Assembly (NCBI GenBank): GCA_918797485.1
Contig: CAKKNE010000002.1
Coordinates: forward strand, 3,872,501-3,936,500
DNA: 64,000 nt
Direction: 5' to 3'
Source of the DNA: Pelagomonas calceolata
Lineage: Eukaryota; Sar; Pelagophyceae; Pelagomonadales; Pelagomonadaceae
The position numbers were made by a program, and so were the translations under genes. Shown in pieces: positions 34,741-44,190 of the stretch (the first letter of the stretch is position 1; each line of letters starts with the position of its first letter). A model generated the notes under the pieces. The model had not been told where the DNA came from. It did no database searches and worked only from the letters and a program-made list of their open reading frames with translations.

Positions 34741-36252
34741 CTATGTCTTAACCCCCGTCATGGACGGCCCGTCCCACGTGACGACGCAGCCGCCCGTCGG
34801 CGACTCTAATGAATCATCGCAGCTCGCGTCCGCGTCGTTGTCGAAGGCCGGCTGGCCCGTCGACCGCACGAGATCGCCGAAAATGCGCCCCGTGACCGCG
34901 CAGACCGCCGCGCGGTTCGCAAAATCTTGGAGAGGGATCTCGACGTAGTGCGTGTTCACCGTGCCGACCGCGAAGGCCGTACTACCGCCAAGCGCGCCGT
35001 GCGCCGCGTGCTGCGCCAGTCGCGAACAAAAAATCGTGTCCGCCGCGTTCGAAGGGGCGGAGCGAACGGCGTAGCTCGGGTCCACGTATTTTAAGGAGAT
35101 TGATTCGAGGTTTGCCTTCAGTTGCGCACACAACCACGGCCCGACGTCCCCGTCGACCGTGACGGGACCGTTTCCGTCGATGACACGCGTGTTGACGCCC
35201 TCGGCCACGACGAGAATGCAGTGGTCCTTCTCGTCCAGCTTCTCGTTCACGTACCGTAACAACGCGTCCACCGAGAACGACTTCTCGGGCACGAGGCACG
35301 CGTCCACATCCCCCGGCGCCGCCAAGCAAGCGTGCACCGCCAGGAAGCCCGCGTCGCGGCCCATGAGCCGGACGACGCCCACGCCTCGCCTGTGCGGAAA
35401 TCAATCAGTGCGTCGGGTGCTCAGGCGGAGGACGAAGCGACGATTCTCAGATTTCCACACGGCGCCCCGCGGGAAGCTTCTAGCTTCGACGGACGCGACG
35501 TCAATAAACCTTTTCGCCTCCGTCACGGCCGTGTCGAACCCAAAGCTCCGGTCGATGAGCGGGATGTCGTTATCAATAGTCTTCGGCACGACGGCGACCC
35601 GACACTTCGAGTCTCGTTTCTGGAGTTCTTCGGACAGCGCCGCGGCGCCGCGCATCGTTCCGTCACCACCCACGACAAACAAGCAGTCCAGCGCCTCGCG
35701 CTCGACGGCGTCCGCTAGTTGTGCAGCAGGTATCTTCGGCCTCGAGGTGCCTAGTAGCGTACCTCCTTCTGCGTAGACGTTCTTTTTTCGCAGGACGCGG
35801 GCCAAGTCTACGCGTTTGCCCTGGGCCAGCCCTTCGTACCCGCCCTCGAAGCCCCAGACCCTCTCGACAAAGTACTGCATTGAAAGGCAGCGATACAATT
35901 CTTGCACAACGGTATTAAGTCCAGGGCAAAGGCCCCCACACGTCACAATACCACAGGTCTGAGCGGGTATTATCTCGCTTCGCGGGCCCGCCGCCGCGTA
36001 GGCCCGATCAATCAAATCGCCCTTTTCCGTCGCTGCGGATGCCAGGACTGCCGCGCCGTCGCCGACGAACGCCGTGTCGGAGCTGAGCGGGCTCGGCACT
36101 TTTGGACCATCGACTTTGTGCGGCTTGTGGACTGTGAGTGCGACACATAACTCGGCATCTTCGTCGCCGGCGTGCAGTCTTACGCGTGTGCGCAGCGGCC
36201 TGCTCGGGAGCTGCAGGGCTGTGGTGCAGCAGAGTGCTGCGAGGCGCCACAT
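34741..36252 (-). CDS. PFK: ATP-dependent 6-phosphofructokinase (plant-type), one intron
   Basis: A 480-residue protein made of two exons, 36252-35459 and 35389-34741, joined across a 69-nt GT...CACAG intron with a branch-like CTGAT. Joining restores the conserved step from EAKRFIDVASVEA to GVGVVRLMGRDAGF. Motifs: CGGLCPGLNTVV, GGTLLGTSR, VVGGDGTMRGA and PKTIDNDIPLIDRSFGFDTAV. The Gly in GGDG marks ATP rather than PPi use, while Lys in PKTIDND is shared with plant ATP-PFKs. It phosphorylates fructose 6-phosphate in glycolysis. The leader MWRLAALCCTTALQLPSRPLRTRV suggests import into an organelle, possibly the plastid; this is inferred. ATG at 36444 is less likely. Confidence 0.88.
35390..35458 (-). 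other. Predicted spliceosomal intron of PFK (69 nt)
   Basis: Minus-strand donor GTGGAAATC at 35458 and acceptor TTCCGCACAG ending at 35390, with CTGATTGATT 10-20 nt before the acceptor. The frame is open to a TGA inside the intron and is only restored by splicing. Confidence 0.8.
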
Positions 36253-36568
36253 TGGTGCACGGCTTTCGCGGTCGTGCGCAGCGACCAAAAAGTCGTCTTT
36301 TTGGAGCTGCCTTGGCGGCCTTATAGCTGCGGTTCGCGACGGAAAGGTGGAGCTTGTCTTTGCTAGTGTCTTACAAACGCTAGCTAGAAGCCGCCGCAGG
36401 GCGCGTACCTCTGAGCGTGTGCCCACTAAAATAAGTTCGCACAATCTGGCTGCTCGTTTTTCGCTGGGCCGTCCATATATTAGCGCCTCACAAGCTGCTC
36501 TCTGAGTGCCTGACCCTCAGGCTGCTCTCTTGCTCTGACCCTAAGCTGCTGCTTCCTTGAGCTGACCT
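36253..36568. other. Divergent promoter region (PFK / ankyrin gene)
   Basis: Non-coding spacer carrying element copy 5. Near 36490-36560 is a short imperfect tandem repeat of the words GCTGCTCTC, CTGACCCT and AAGCTGCT, directly upstream of the ankyrin gene. Confidence 0.55.
36362..36384 (+). repeat. 24-bp palindromic element, copy 5
   Basis: Reads GCTAGTGTCTTAC then AAACGCTAGC (one base shorter). It is 110 bp from the PFK start at 36252 and 185 bp from the ankyrin gene start at 36569. Confidence 0.85.
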
Positions 36569-37279
36569 ATGGCAGCACCACCCATAATATCTGCCGCACG
36601 CGGCGCTGACGTCGAGACGCTCCGACGATTGCTTGCGGAAGGTGTGTCGCCAGATGAAATAACGTGGGGTTTCGGTAGAACGCCTCTTCATTGGTTGTGC
36701 AATCCCGACACCTTCAACCCGGTTATTTCCGTGAGTCCTAGTGAGGTCAGTGACTTCGTGACCTGCTTCAAGCTCCTTCGCGAAGCCGGTGCAAATTTGG
36801 AAGCGGTCGATGGTTGGGGGTACACACCACTTCAATGTGCGGCTTACAGTGAATTCCCCGAGTTGTTATCGTTGCTAGTTCAAGCCCGCGTTAATTTGGA
36901 TGCGAGAAGTAACGTTGGTACCACAGCGCTGCACCGTGCAGCACGTGTGTCAGATAAGAGGGCCGAAGATTGCGTCGACGTTCTCCTGGCCGGCGGTGCT
37001 TCCGTGAACGCAAGAGATAGCTCCGGAGAGACACCTCTCGACGTGGCACTCTCACATCATTGTCGCCGTGTGTGGCCTTTATTACTCCGCGCGGGCGCTG
37101 AGATCCCCACGAACAACACGCACCCGTACATCGTACGAGTCAGAAACGCCGGCAGCTTCAAGAAATACGCGCAAGCCCACCTGGCGAGGGTCGCGAAAAC
37201 TGTCGAGTCGAAGCTCGGCCTCCCCGCCCGGCCCGCGCGCCTCGTCGTCGAGTTCTGGCATCACGCGGGCTACTACTGA
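36569..37279 (+). CDS. Ankyrin-repeat protein
   Basis: A protein of 236 residues with about five ankyrin repeats from residue 5 to 180 (VETLRRLLAEGVSPDEI, FGRTPLHWLCN, WGYTPLQCAAYSEFPELLSLL, VGTTALHRAARV, SGETPLDVALSHH). The C-terminal tail, ARLVVEFWHHAGYY, is a short signature I associate with large ankyrin families of stramenopiles and marine algae. Its base composition looks less GC-rich than the neighbours. Ankyrin proteins mediate protein contacts; no enzymatic domain is present. It converges with the next gene, 22 bp away. Confidence 0.8.
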   Translation: MAAPPIISAARGADVETLRRLLAEGVSPDEITWGFGRTPLHWLCNPDTFNPVISVSPSEVSDFVTCFKLLREAGANLEAVDGWGYTPLQCAAYSEFPELLSLLVQARVNLDARSNVGTTALHRAARVSDKRAEDCVDVLLAGGASVNARDSSGETPLDVALSHHCRRVWPLLLRAGAEIPTNNTHPYIVRVRNAGSFKKYAQAHLARVAKTVESKLGLPARPARLVVEFWHHAGYY

Positions 37280-37301
37280 GTAATTTCACATGTTTCACAC
37301 A

Positions 37302-38009
37302 TTACCCTCCGCTCACGACGCAGCACGGGCACCCCTGGGGGTGCTCCGCCGCCGCGCGCTTCTCCGCCTCGGCGCGCTCTCGTACCGAAACGACGTGCGC
37401 CAAAATCTCCTCCGTCATGCGGATCGTCTCGCGGAGCTCGTCGAACTTCCCCTCGAGGAGCTTCTCCTGGTCCGGCGTCAGGTCGCCGTGCTCCCGCTTC
37501 AACGCCATGGCCCTTGCTAAATTCGCGCCGTACTGCTGGAGGTTCCTTCTTAAAGTCGCCTCGTCCGGCAGGTCGGGCTTCGGCTTCGGGGCCGGGGCCC
37601 AGCCCGCGCCGGGCGCCTCGGGCTTCTTCGAAGGTGGTGGCGGCTTCGGCCTTTTACGCCGCTTCGGTCGCTTCTCAATGAGCCGCCGCTTGCGGCCCGC
37701 CTCGCCAATAATCATAGCTATCGCGAGCGTCGTCAAAGCCAGCAGACCGTGCGCCGCCTGCGTCCGGCGCGGCGACCACCTTCCCACATCCTCCATCATG
37801 TCAGAGAGCCACCGTGTGGGTGAGGTCGCATAGTACACGCACCCGTCGAGCACTTGTTCGAGCGTCGGGGGCCAGGGCGCGTCGTCCGTCGCCTGGGTCC
37901 GCTTCCAGAGGAAGTACCACGTAATCAAAGCCGTGACCACTCTTGTGAAGAGCTTGCGTTTCCTTCTGCCCTTGCCGTGGACGCTGCCGCTCAGCATACT
38001 GGCTGGCAT
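37302..38009 (-). CDS. Small membrane protein with basic/Pro-rich and coiled-coil tail
   Basis: A protein of 235 residues (ATG 38009; 37997 is an alternative). A basic N-terminus leads into a hydrophobic segment (VVTALITWYFLW), a second segment at about 88-103 (GLLALTTLAIAMIIG), a Lys/Pro-rich linker, and a helical C-terminus (about 150-220: TLRRNLQQYGANLARAMAL ... EKLLEGKFDELRETIRM). The end is Cys-rich (GCPCCVVSGG) and could be palmitoylated. I recognise no family. Confidence 0.5.
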   Translation of the reverse strand: MPASMLSGSVHGKGRRKRKLFTRVVTALITWYFLWKRTQATDDAPWPPTLEQVLDGCVYYATSPTRWLSDMMEDVGRWSPRRTQAAHGLLALTTLAIAMIIGEAGRKRRLIEKRPKRRKRPKPPPPSKKPEAPGAGWAPAPKPKPDLPDEATLRRNLQQYGANLARAMALKREHGDLTPDQEKLLEGKFDELRETIRMTEEILAHVVSVRERAEAEKRAAAEHPQGCPCCVVSGG

Positions 38010-38360
38010 GGTGCCGGGGGCCCGCGGGGCAGCCTTCTTTGGTGGTCGACGGGGTCCCGGGCGGGGCGAAGGGATCCAAGGCCGCGTCGCCGGGCGTCGG
38101 ATGGCACAAATTAGCGCGCAGCGCCTTGGAAAGACGCTGCCTTGCTAGTGTCTTACAGACCGCTAGCGCGATTAATTTTGCGGCAGCACCGCTCATGCCG
38201 AGGCTCTAATCGAGCGCATCACGCGGTTGCGTAGGCTCAGCAGCGCGTGCGGGACAGCATCGATCACCGGCGTCGCGCCTGAATCGAAATTGTTGACTGA
38301 AACGAGTGCCCAGGAGCTCAAATCAGGAGGGTCAGTCACAGCGGTTGCGCGCGAATACGA
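38010..38360. other. Divergent promoter region (membrane protein / calpain)
   Basis: Contains GGGGCAGCCTT at 38027-38037, GAAGGGATCCAAG near 38069-38081 (a word also found near 43899 upstream of the BART-like gene) and element copy 6. No gene supported. Confidence 0.55.
38144..38167 (+). repeat. 24-bp palindromic element, copy 6
   Basis: Reads GCTAGTGTCTTAC then AGACCGCTAGC. It is 135 bp from the membrane-protein start at 38009 and 194 bp from the calpain start at 38361. Confidence 0.88.
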
Positions 38361-41300
38361 ATGGCCACCATCGACCTCACACTCTCGGACGACGAGACGC
38401 AGCGCCCGCCGGCGCCGGCGCCGGCCGCGCCGCCGCCGCGGCGCCGGAAACGCGACGTCCTCGACAGCAGCTCCTCGGACGGCGAGGCGCCGGCGCCGGC
38501 CCCGGCTGCGCCGAGACGTAAAAAACGCGACGTCCTCGACAGCAGCGACGACGACGAGGCCGCGCCCGCGCCCGCGCCGGACGACGAGGCCGCGGCGACG
38601 GCGCGCGCCGCCGCGAACCTGAAGCGCGCCCTCGCCAAGCCCCAGGACCTCACGCTCTCGTCCGACGACGAAGAGCAGCAGCCGAAAAAGAAGCCGAAGA
38701 CGGCCGAGCCCGCCGAGCCCGAGAACGTCGTGAGCCGCAAGACCGTCGAGGGGGCGATTACGGCGGCCGCGAAGTGGCGCGGCGCCCACACGCGTATTTC
38801 CGGAGGCGACGACGTCGACGAGGACGAGGACGTCGCGAAGGCCAGGCGGTTGATGAGAACGACGCAGTCTTATGAAGATGTCGAGTTCCCCGCATCGATC
38901 CGGTCCCTGAAGGGCAACGAGCACGAGCAGCCGCCGCCTCCCTCAGATCCGTCGCAGCCGCCGTCGTGCTCCTGCGGCCATCGAGCCGGGAAGTCCACCG
39001 TAAAAAAGGAGGATTCGGAGAACAAAGGACGGCCCTACTGGCATTGCGCGAATCGTAGGTGTGGTTTATTCCAGTGGGCCGACCGCCCGCCGCCGAAGCC
39101 GCTGACCTGGGCGCGCATGGACGCGAGCGTGCCCGTCGTGACGGACGCCGGTTTTTCTGCGGATGACCTCGCCCAGGGCGGTTTAGGGGACTGCTGGTTC
39201 CTCGCGGCGTTGTCCGTGGTGGCCGAGCGCCACGATTTGATTGCGCGGTTATTTGTGGAGACACCTAGGAACTCAAGTGGAGCGTACGCTTTGAGACTGT
39301 TCATGGACGGCCTCTGGACGACTGTGGTCGTAGACGACCGCCTGCCGTGTACCGAGAAACCTCGACGAGAAAATATGGTCGCGGACGTCCGAAGAGCACC
39401 ACTCATCAACGCGTCCAAGGCGGCGCGCTTAGCTTATGTACGTTCTAGATGCGCCCAGACCGAAAGAATGACGAACGTGCCGACGCCGACGCTCTGGGCC
39501 TCGCTCATCGAAAAGGCCTACGCCAAAGCACATGGGTCCTACCAAAGTATCTCGGGAGGCCAAATCGCCGAAGCGTTGCTGGACCTGACGGGCTGCCCGA
39601 CGTTCGCCATGAATCTGGGCGACCGCGATTTTGATTCGGAGAAGCTGTGGCGGAACCTCGTGAAGTGGAAACGACTCAGCTACCCGATGGGCTGCGCTAC
39701 CGATCCGGTACCTGATTTGAGAGAAGTCGGGTTATGTGGCAGTCACGCTTATAGCATAGTGGATTGTAGGACCGTGCGGTACCGGGGCAACGACGAGCGG
39801 TTACTGCGGATTAGGAACCCGCACGGCGTGGGGGAATGGAACGGCGACTGGAGCGACCAGAGCGACAAGTGGAACGAGGTGTTTCGGACGGAGCCGGGCA
39901 TGGTCCGTCCAACTAGAGATAATGATGGTACCTTCTGGATGGATTATACGCACTTTCTGATGGGGTTCTCGCGGGTGGACGTCTGTGCGGCGCCTCCACA
40001 GGTGAACGCTCGTTCATTTGGGAACAGCTTCCCTCCGAAGAAAGCTGCTTGGAGAGTGGGAGCGTGTTTTTATAGAGTTAGGGGCGAGGGTGATGTGTTT
40101 GTGACGGCCCTGCAACCAACTAAAAGAGGTGCCTGGTGCCGCGCGGACCGCAAGAAATCCTATAGACCGGGCGACGTGCAGGTCGTGGCGTACGATCTGC
40201 GGACGAAGAAGGTGCTCGGGGCTTTATTAAGGGGCGCGGACGTCTACGACCGGGGCGCGTTGGCGGTCAATCTCCGAGGCAAGGACGTCCTCATCTATGT
40301 TTATGCCTTGGGCGCGAACCCGGCGGCGGCGGAGACGCGGGCCGCGCAGCCGTTCCGCGTGAGGTTCGTCTCCGTGGACGGCCCGCTACAAGTCGAGGAG
40401 CTCGATTTTGAGAGTAAGCGCCACGGGGCGATGGCGTTGGAGGTGTTACATGGTGCCCTCACACGCCCGAAGGAGCGTACAGACGATTTACTGTTCGCGG
40501 CGGCGCGCGCGCCGTCGCTCAACGTCGTCAAATCGCAAAACGGCGCGACGTGCGCGACGACGCAGGGCGAGGGCCTGGTCGTCGTCACGATCGTCAACGA
40601 AAGCGACCAGTACAAGACGGCCGCCGTCGTCTGCTACTGCAAAAGCGCCCAGGCGCGGTCCGTCGACGGCGTGCTCGAGAACGTGAAGGATCGGGCCGAC
40701 GCGTACTACGAGCGGTTGAAGGCCTTGACGCCGAAGCCCGACCCGCGGGCGCCGCCGCAGCGGGGCCCGCGCTTCCCGGCGAAGTGGAAGGCCTTTGTCG
40801 CGACGGCGGACCTGCCGCCCCGCAGTCGGCGCGTCGCGCTGGCCGTCGTGCGGTCCGGGAGCCAGTACGAGCTCGGGGACATCGATTGTGCTTTTTATGA
40901 TGCGGCGCCGCCCACAAAAAAGGGCCAGCAGCGCATCGACGCCTTCGTGGGCGCGTCGAAGTCGCGCACGGCGCTGGATGCGGACGGCCTCTTCGCGGCG
41001 GTGGCGCTGCCCGAGGGCTACACCGGGGCCGTGCCCGCCGCCGACGATGATTTGGAGGAGGCGCTGCGGCGGTCTCAGCGTGATAATGTGGAGCACGACG
41101 ACCTCGAGGACCTCGCCGAGGCCATTCGGCGGTCGCGCGACCGCGACGACGACCTCGCGGAAGCGCTGCGCCGGTCGCGCGAGGACGCGGCGCCCCGGGA
41201 TCCGGACGCCGAGCTCGCCGAGGCGCTGCGGCGGTCGCGCGAGGACGCGGCGCCGCCCCGTCGGGACGTGGTCAAGACGGACCGCGACCACCCGATCGTC

Positions 41301-41420
41301 CTCGACGACAGCCAGGAGGAGGTCGGGCCGATCGTGTTGGACGAGTCCCAGGAGGACGCCGCGCCGGCGCGGCCGTCGGCGGAGGAGGTCCGCGCGGCGC
41401 GGCTGGCGCGGCTGGGGTAA
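38361..41420 (+). CDS. Calpain-family cysteine protease with GRF zinc finger, SIM-like and UIM motifs
   Basis: A protein of 1019 residues. The start ATIDLTLSDDE is a SUMO-interacting-motif (SIM) look-alike; a second, QDLTLSSDDEE, follows near residue 92. A GRF-type zinc finger spans about 202-240 (CSCGHRAG ... YWHCANRRCGLFQW). The calpain core has all three catalytic residues: Cys278 (GGLGDCWFLAA), His462 (GSHAYS) and Asn486 (IRNPHG...EWNGDWSD). A beta-sandwich region follows. The C-terminus has four UIM-like helices (DDLEEALRRSQ, EDLAEAIRRSR, DDLAEALRRSR, AELAEALRRSR; about 897-965) and two more SIM-like words (PIVLDDSQEE, PIVLDESQED). A protease steered to ubiquitin- or SUMO-marked nuclear targets is an inference. 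EF hands are absent. Confidence 0.88.
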   Translation: MATIDLTLSDDETQRPPAPAPAAPPPRRRKRDVLDSSSSDGEAPAPAPAAPRRKKRDVLDSSDDDEAAPAPAPDDEAAATARAAANLKRALAKPQDLTLSSDDEEQQPKKKPKTAEPAEPENVVSRKTVEGAITAAAKWRGAHTRISGGDDVDEDEDVAKARRLMRTTQSYEDVEFPASIRSLKGNEHEQPPPPSDPSQPPSCSCGHRAGKSTVKKEDSENKGRPYWHCANRRCGLFQWADRPPPKPLTWARMDASVPVVTDAGFSADDLAQGGLGDCWFLAALSVVAERHDLIARLFVETPRNSSGAYALRLFMDGLWTTVVVDDRLPCTEKPRRENMVADVRRAPLINASKAARLAYVRSRCAQTERMTNVPTPTLWASLIEKAYAKAHGSYQSISGGQIAEALLDLTGCPTFAMNLGDRDFDSEKLWRNLVKWKRLSYPMGCATDPVPDLREVGLCGSHAYSIVDCRTVRYRGNDERLLRIRNPHGVGEWNGDWSDQSDKWNEVFRTEPGMVRPTRDNDGTFWMDYTHFLMGFSRVDVCAAPPQVNARSFGNSFPPKKAAWRVGACFYRVRGEGDVFVTALQPTKRGAWCRADRKKSYRPGDVQVVAYDLRTKKVLGALLRGADVYDRGALAVNLRGKDVLIYVYALGANPAAAETRAAQPFRVRFVSVDGPLQVEELDFESKRHGAMALEVLHGALTRPKERTDDLLFAAARAPSLNVVKSQNGATCATTQGEGLVVVTIVNESDQYKTAAVVCYCKSAQARSVDGVLENVKDRADAYYERLKALTPKPDPRAPPQRGPRFPAKWKAFVATADLPPRSRRVALAVVRSGSQYELGDIDCAFYDAAPPTKKGQQRIDAFVGASKSRTALDADGLFAAVALPEGYTGAVPAADDDLEEALRRSQRDNVEHDDLEDLAEAIRRSRDRDDDLAEALRRSREDAAPRDPDAELAEALRRSREDAAPPRRDVVKTDRDHPIVLDDSQEEVGPIVLDESQEDAAPARPSAEEVRAARLARLG

Positions 41421-41491
41421 AGATGTGTAAGATGTGTGCGTGTTGACTACTAGCTTACACAGGGCCTCTTCATAGGAGGGTCAGCCGCGGC

Positions 41492-42883
41492 CTACAAGGC
41501 GCGCTCGGCGATCGCCGCGGTGAGAGTGGCCACGACCGCGTCCCGCCGGCTTGGGAAACCGCACGTCCGCGCGACGTCCATCGGTGTCAGGCCGGCGGGG
41601 ATGGGGAAATAGTCTGTTCCCACGACATCTTCATCCGTCGCGGCAGCAGTCGTCTTAGCGAGCAAGTCGGCGCCGCTAAGCACCAGCGTTCGCATATTGT
41701 ATCGGAGAATTTCGAAGTCATTCTTGTCGGACTCAGTTAATGCGTCGTACACCGTAATATGGAGCGCCGTGAGGCCATTTAGGAAGACCTCCTCGGTGAC
41801 GTCCTCCCAGCTCTGCAAACCCGCGGCTCTCCACACAGCACACGCAAGGCGCTCGAGCTGAGGCACATCTAACACGGCCGACTTGTCCGCGGCGAAGCGA
41901 AACGCCCTAACTAAAGCGGCTCGCACGCCGCCATCGGGATTTTTTTCACGACCGGCCGCCAGCACCAGCCGACGTGGGATAGCGCGAGCGCCACCCATGG
42001 CTTCGACGAGAGTTGTAGCTTGCGCTTCCCCAAGTACGGTCCCACTACCAGTGCCAATGGGAATTGGGTCAATCACTGTCCGCCAGAACGTCTGTCTTGT
42101 CCTAGCTTCGTCTAAGTTGCCTCTTCGATTGTCGAGATCGACCAAGACGCAGCCGACGGCCAACAGGGAGGCTCGGGAGCGCTCGTACGCGGCGAGCGAC
42201 TCCTTCGACCGCTCCTGGTCGCGCGGATCCAGGCCGCTCGCGGCGCGGAGGAGCTGTGGGGGCCGCGGCGACGTCAGCAAGACGCGGTTGTCTCGGTACA
42301 GTACGTCGGCCGTCGACTGGTGGGCGCCGTCCGCGTACCGCCACGTTACAGTCATACCCTCGCTCGGCGGGGGGAAGTAGCCTTGCCTTCGCGCGTCCTG
42401 GATCTCTTGTCGCGCAGCGTGTTTAACGGCCATAGCAGGGTTCTTCTCCTTGGACACGTCGAGCTCTAATTTTGCCGCGCGCAGCGCGTTCCGCGCCGGC
42501 TTGCACACCTCCTCGAGGCGCAGCACCGTGCGGTAGCCGGCAAAGTTCAAAACCTTGCTTGCGTTACCGTCCTTCTGCAGTACGACGCGCACGAAGGCCG
42601 CGCCGCTGTTTTCCGACGGCTTCAGGCGCTTCGTCGCCGACACGCTGTCTGCGGTGTCCGCGTTCGACTCGGCGGCGTCCGCGGCGGCCGGCGCAGCGAG
42701 CGCGCCTCTGACCGCGTCGGCGTCGGCCGAGCGCAAAGCTGCAGCCAGCGCCGGCGACGCAGCTTCTAGCGCCGCGATCGCCGCGGCGCAGCGCTCGCCG
42801 CCGCTGGTGACCCAGCTCTCGAAGCTCGCCGCGAGATCGTCCGCCGGCGTCGTGTCGGAGCCACTTGACGCTGCTGCACCCAT
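41492..42883 (-). CDS. Unrecognised protein, putatively myristoylated
   Basis: A protein of 463 residues from the ATG at 42883, beginning MGAAASSGSDTT, which fits N-myristoylation. An Ala-rich helical N-terminal third leads to a balanced middle with a small beta module (GMTVTWRYADGAHQSTADVLYRDNRVLL). The C-terminal region has ankyrin-like fragments (FLNGLTALHITVYDAL ... LVLSGADLLAK ... LTPMDVARTCGF). Taken together it could be a degenerate ankyrin protein, but I cannot name the family. Element copy 7 lies 144 bp upstream of this start. Confidence 0.55.
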   Translation of the reverse strand: MGAAASSGSDTTPADDLAASFESWVTSGGERCAAAIAALEAASPALAAALRSADADAVRGALAAPAAADAAESNADTADSVSATKRLKPSENSGAAFVRVVLQKDGNASKVLNFAGYRTVLRLEEVCKPARNALRAAKLELDVSKEKNPAMAVKHAARQEIQDARRQGYFPPPSEGMTVTWRYADGAHQSTADVLYRDNRVLLTSPRPPQLLRAASGLDPRDQERSKESLAAYERSRASLLAVGCVLVDLDNRRGNLDEARTRQTFWRTVIDPIPIGTGSGTVLGEAQATTLVEAMGGARAIPRRLVLAAGREKNPDGGVRAALVRAFRFAADKSAVLDVPQLERLACAVWRAAGLQSWEDVTEEVFLNGLTALHITVYDALTESDKNDFEILRYNMRTLVLSGADLLAKTTAAATDEDVVGTDYFPIPAGLTPMDVARTCGFPSRRDAVVATLTAAIAERAL

Positions 42884-43026
42884 CTCTGTTACGCGTGCCG
42901 CACGCGCACTATTGTTTTTTCTCTGTATCTGCGTCAGTCGCAGAAAAGCTGTAGGTACCTTGAGTCCTGCAACCAATCAATACCGACGATTGGTGGAGGC
43001 ACAAAGGCCACAGCTCTCCGGTGGCT

Positions 43027-43050
43027 GCTAGTGCCTTACTGGCCGCTAGC
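43027..43050 (+). repeat. 24-bp palindromic element, copy 7
   Basis: Reads GCTAGTGCCTTAC then TGGCCGCTAGC. It is 144 bp upstream of the minus-strand start at 42883 and 84 bp past the 3' end of the BART-like gene. Confidence 0.88.
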
Positions 43051-43133
43051 GGCTACGCGTGTTTTCGGTCCCATGCGTGCCGCGAGCCGACGACGAGAGA
43101 GAACAAAGTCACAACAAACCCCCATTATTAGTA

Positions 43134-43715
43134 CTACCGCAGCGCGTCGAACGCCGCCCGCTCCTTGAGCACGGCCTTGCACCGCTGCCGCATCAAAGCG
43201 CAGAATTTGGGATACGACGCCGCGGCGAGGAGCATCGTCGCCGACTTGTCTATCGGTAATTTCAGCTTGGACCCGTCATCCGCACCTGCCCTAATCCGCG
43301 CCGAGAGCTCGTCCATGCGCTCGCGCCGCGTGCCGTCGTCGTCGAATTGGGACGTCACGAACTCCTCCAGCGCCTCGGAGACGCGCGCCTCGAACTCCTT
43401 GTAGAGCGTGAAGAACTCGGGCTTTTGCTCCTCGTTCTTCGACGAGCCCTCGAAAATGAGACAGTGCGCGTCCATCCACTCCCGGAACCCGCCCTCGCAC
43501 TCCGGCGCGATGATGCGCCGGTAGATGTGCGCCGTGGCCCTCCTCAATAGCCCGTCGGTGCCCTGCCAGTAATCACCTAATTCCTCGAGCGGCGCGTCGT
43601 CGCCCGGTCTTAGGGAAGGCTTGGGCTCGGCCTTGGCCTCGTTCCTTGTATCATCGTCGTCCTTCGCCTCGCCCTTGCAGCTCGGCTTGTCTTCATCACT
43701 GTCATCCTTTTTCAT
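43134..43715 (-). CDS. BART/CFAP36-like domain protein
   Basis: A protein of 193 residues from the ATG at 43715 (MKKDDSDEDKPS). The acidic N-terminus is followed by a helical domain: DGLLRRATAHIYRRIIAPEC, FREWMDAHCLIFEG and KPEFFTLYKEFEARVSEALEEFVTSQF. This 'F..W...HC..F......E....Y..F....E..LE.F' pattern fits the BART fold of ARL2-binding proteins and CFAP36, which bind small ARL GTPases in ciliary or mitochondrial trafficking. The assignment rests on the pattern alone. Upstream codons to 44018 are open but read as leader. Confidence 0.62.
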   Translation of the reverse strand: MKKDDSDEDKPSCKGEAKDDDDTRNEAKAEPKPSLRPGDDAPLEELGDYWQGTDGLLRRATAHIYRRIIAPECEGGFREWMDAHCLIFEGSSKNEEQKPEFFTLYKEFEARVSEALEEFVTSQFDDDGTRRERMDELSARIRAGADDGSKLKLPIDKSATMLLAAASYPKFCALMRQRCKAVLKERAAFDALR

Positions 43716-44190
43716 GCTCCAAGCTGGTGTCCCTGGAGTTGGTGCTGGATGCTGCGAACGACTCGCGCGCCGGGCCAACGGCGGGCACGAGGCGCCGTGG
43801 CGGGCCGTCCGCGGGAGCAGTGGTTCGCTCTGCCGCGCGTGGGGCAGCCTTTTGCAAGGCCTGCCTCCAAACCCTATGGCCCGTGGCCCGCGCGGTCGAA
43901 GGGGGATCCAAGTATAGATTCGTCTCGACGCGCACGGACTCGTGGGCTTATGGATACGGCCACGTGTCGATTTTTGCGCAACCCGTACGCTAAAATTGCA
44001 AAACTCACGGCGCCACAACCAAACTGCCTGCCTAATCTACGCCTACAGACCGCGCCAAGCCAAACACCTCTCTGTGCGCTGTCGAATCACTGTGAGGCAG
44101 CTGAGCACGAGAAACTGCGCGCGTAACGACGCCCGCTACATAGATAACGAGGCGAGTGCTGAAGTGCCCGTTTTCACCGAGAACGCGACG
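43716..44190. other. Divergent promoter region
   Basis: Contains GGGGCAGCCTTTTGCAAGG at 43841-43859 and GAAGGGGGATCCAAG near 43899, words shared with 38027-38081, where a similar pair lies upstream of another minus-strand gene. No gene supported. Confidence 0.5.

Noticed and set aside
34741-36252. Phosphofructokinase as a pseudogene split over two frames
   Set aside because: A 69-nt GT-AG intron with a branch-like site restores the conserved reading exactly, so splicing is the simpler explanation.
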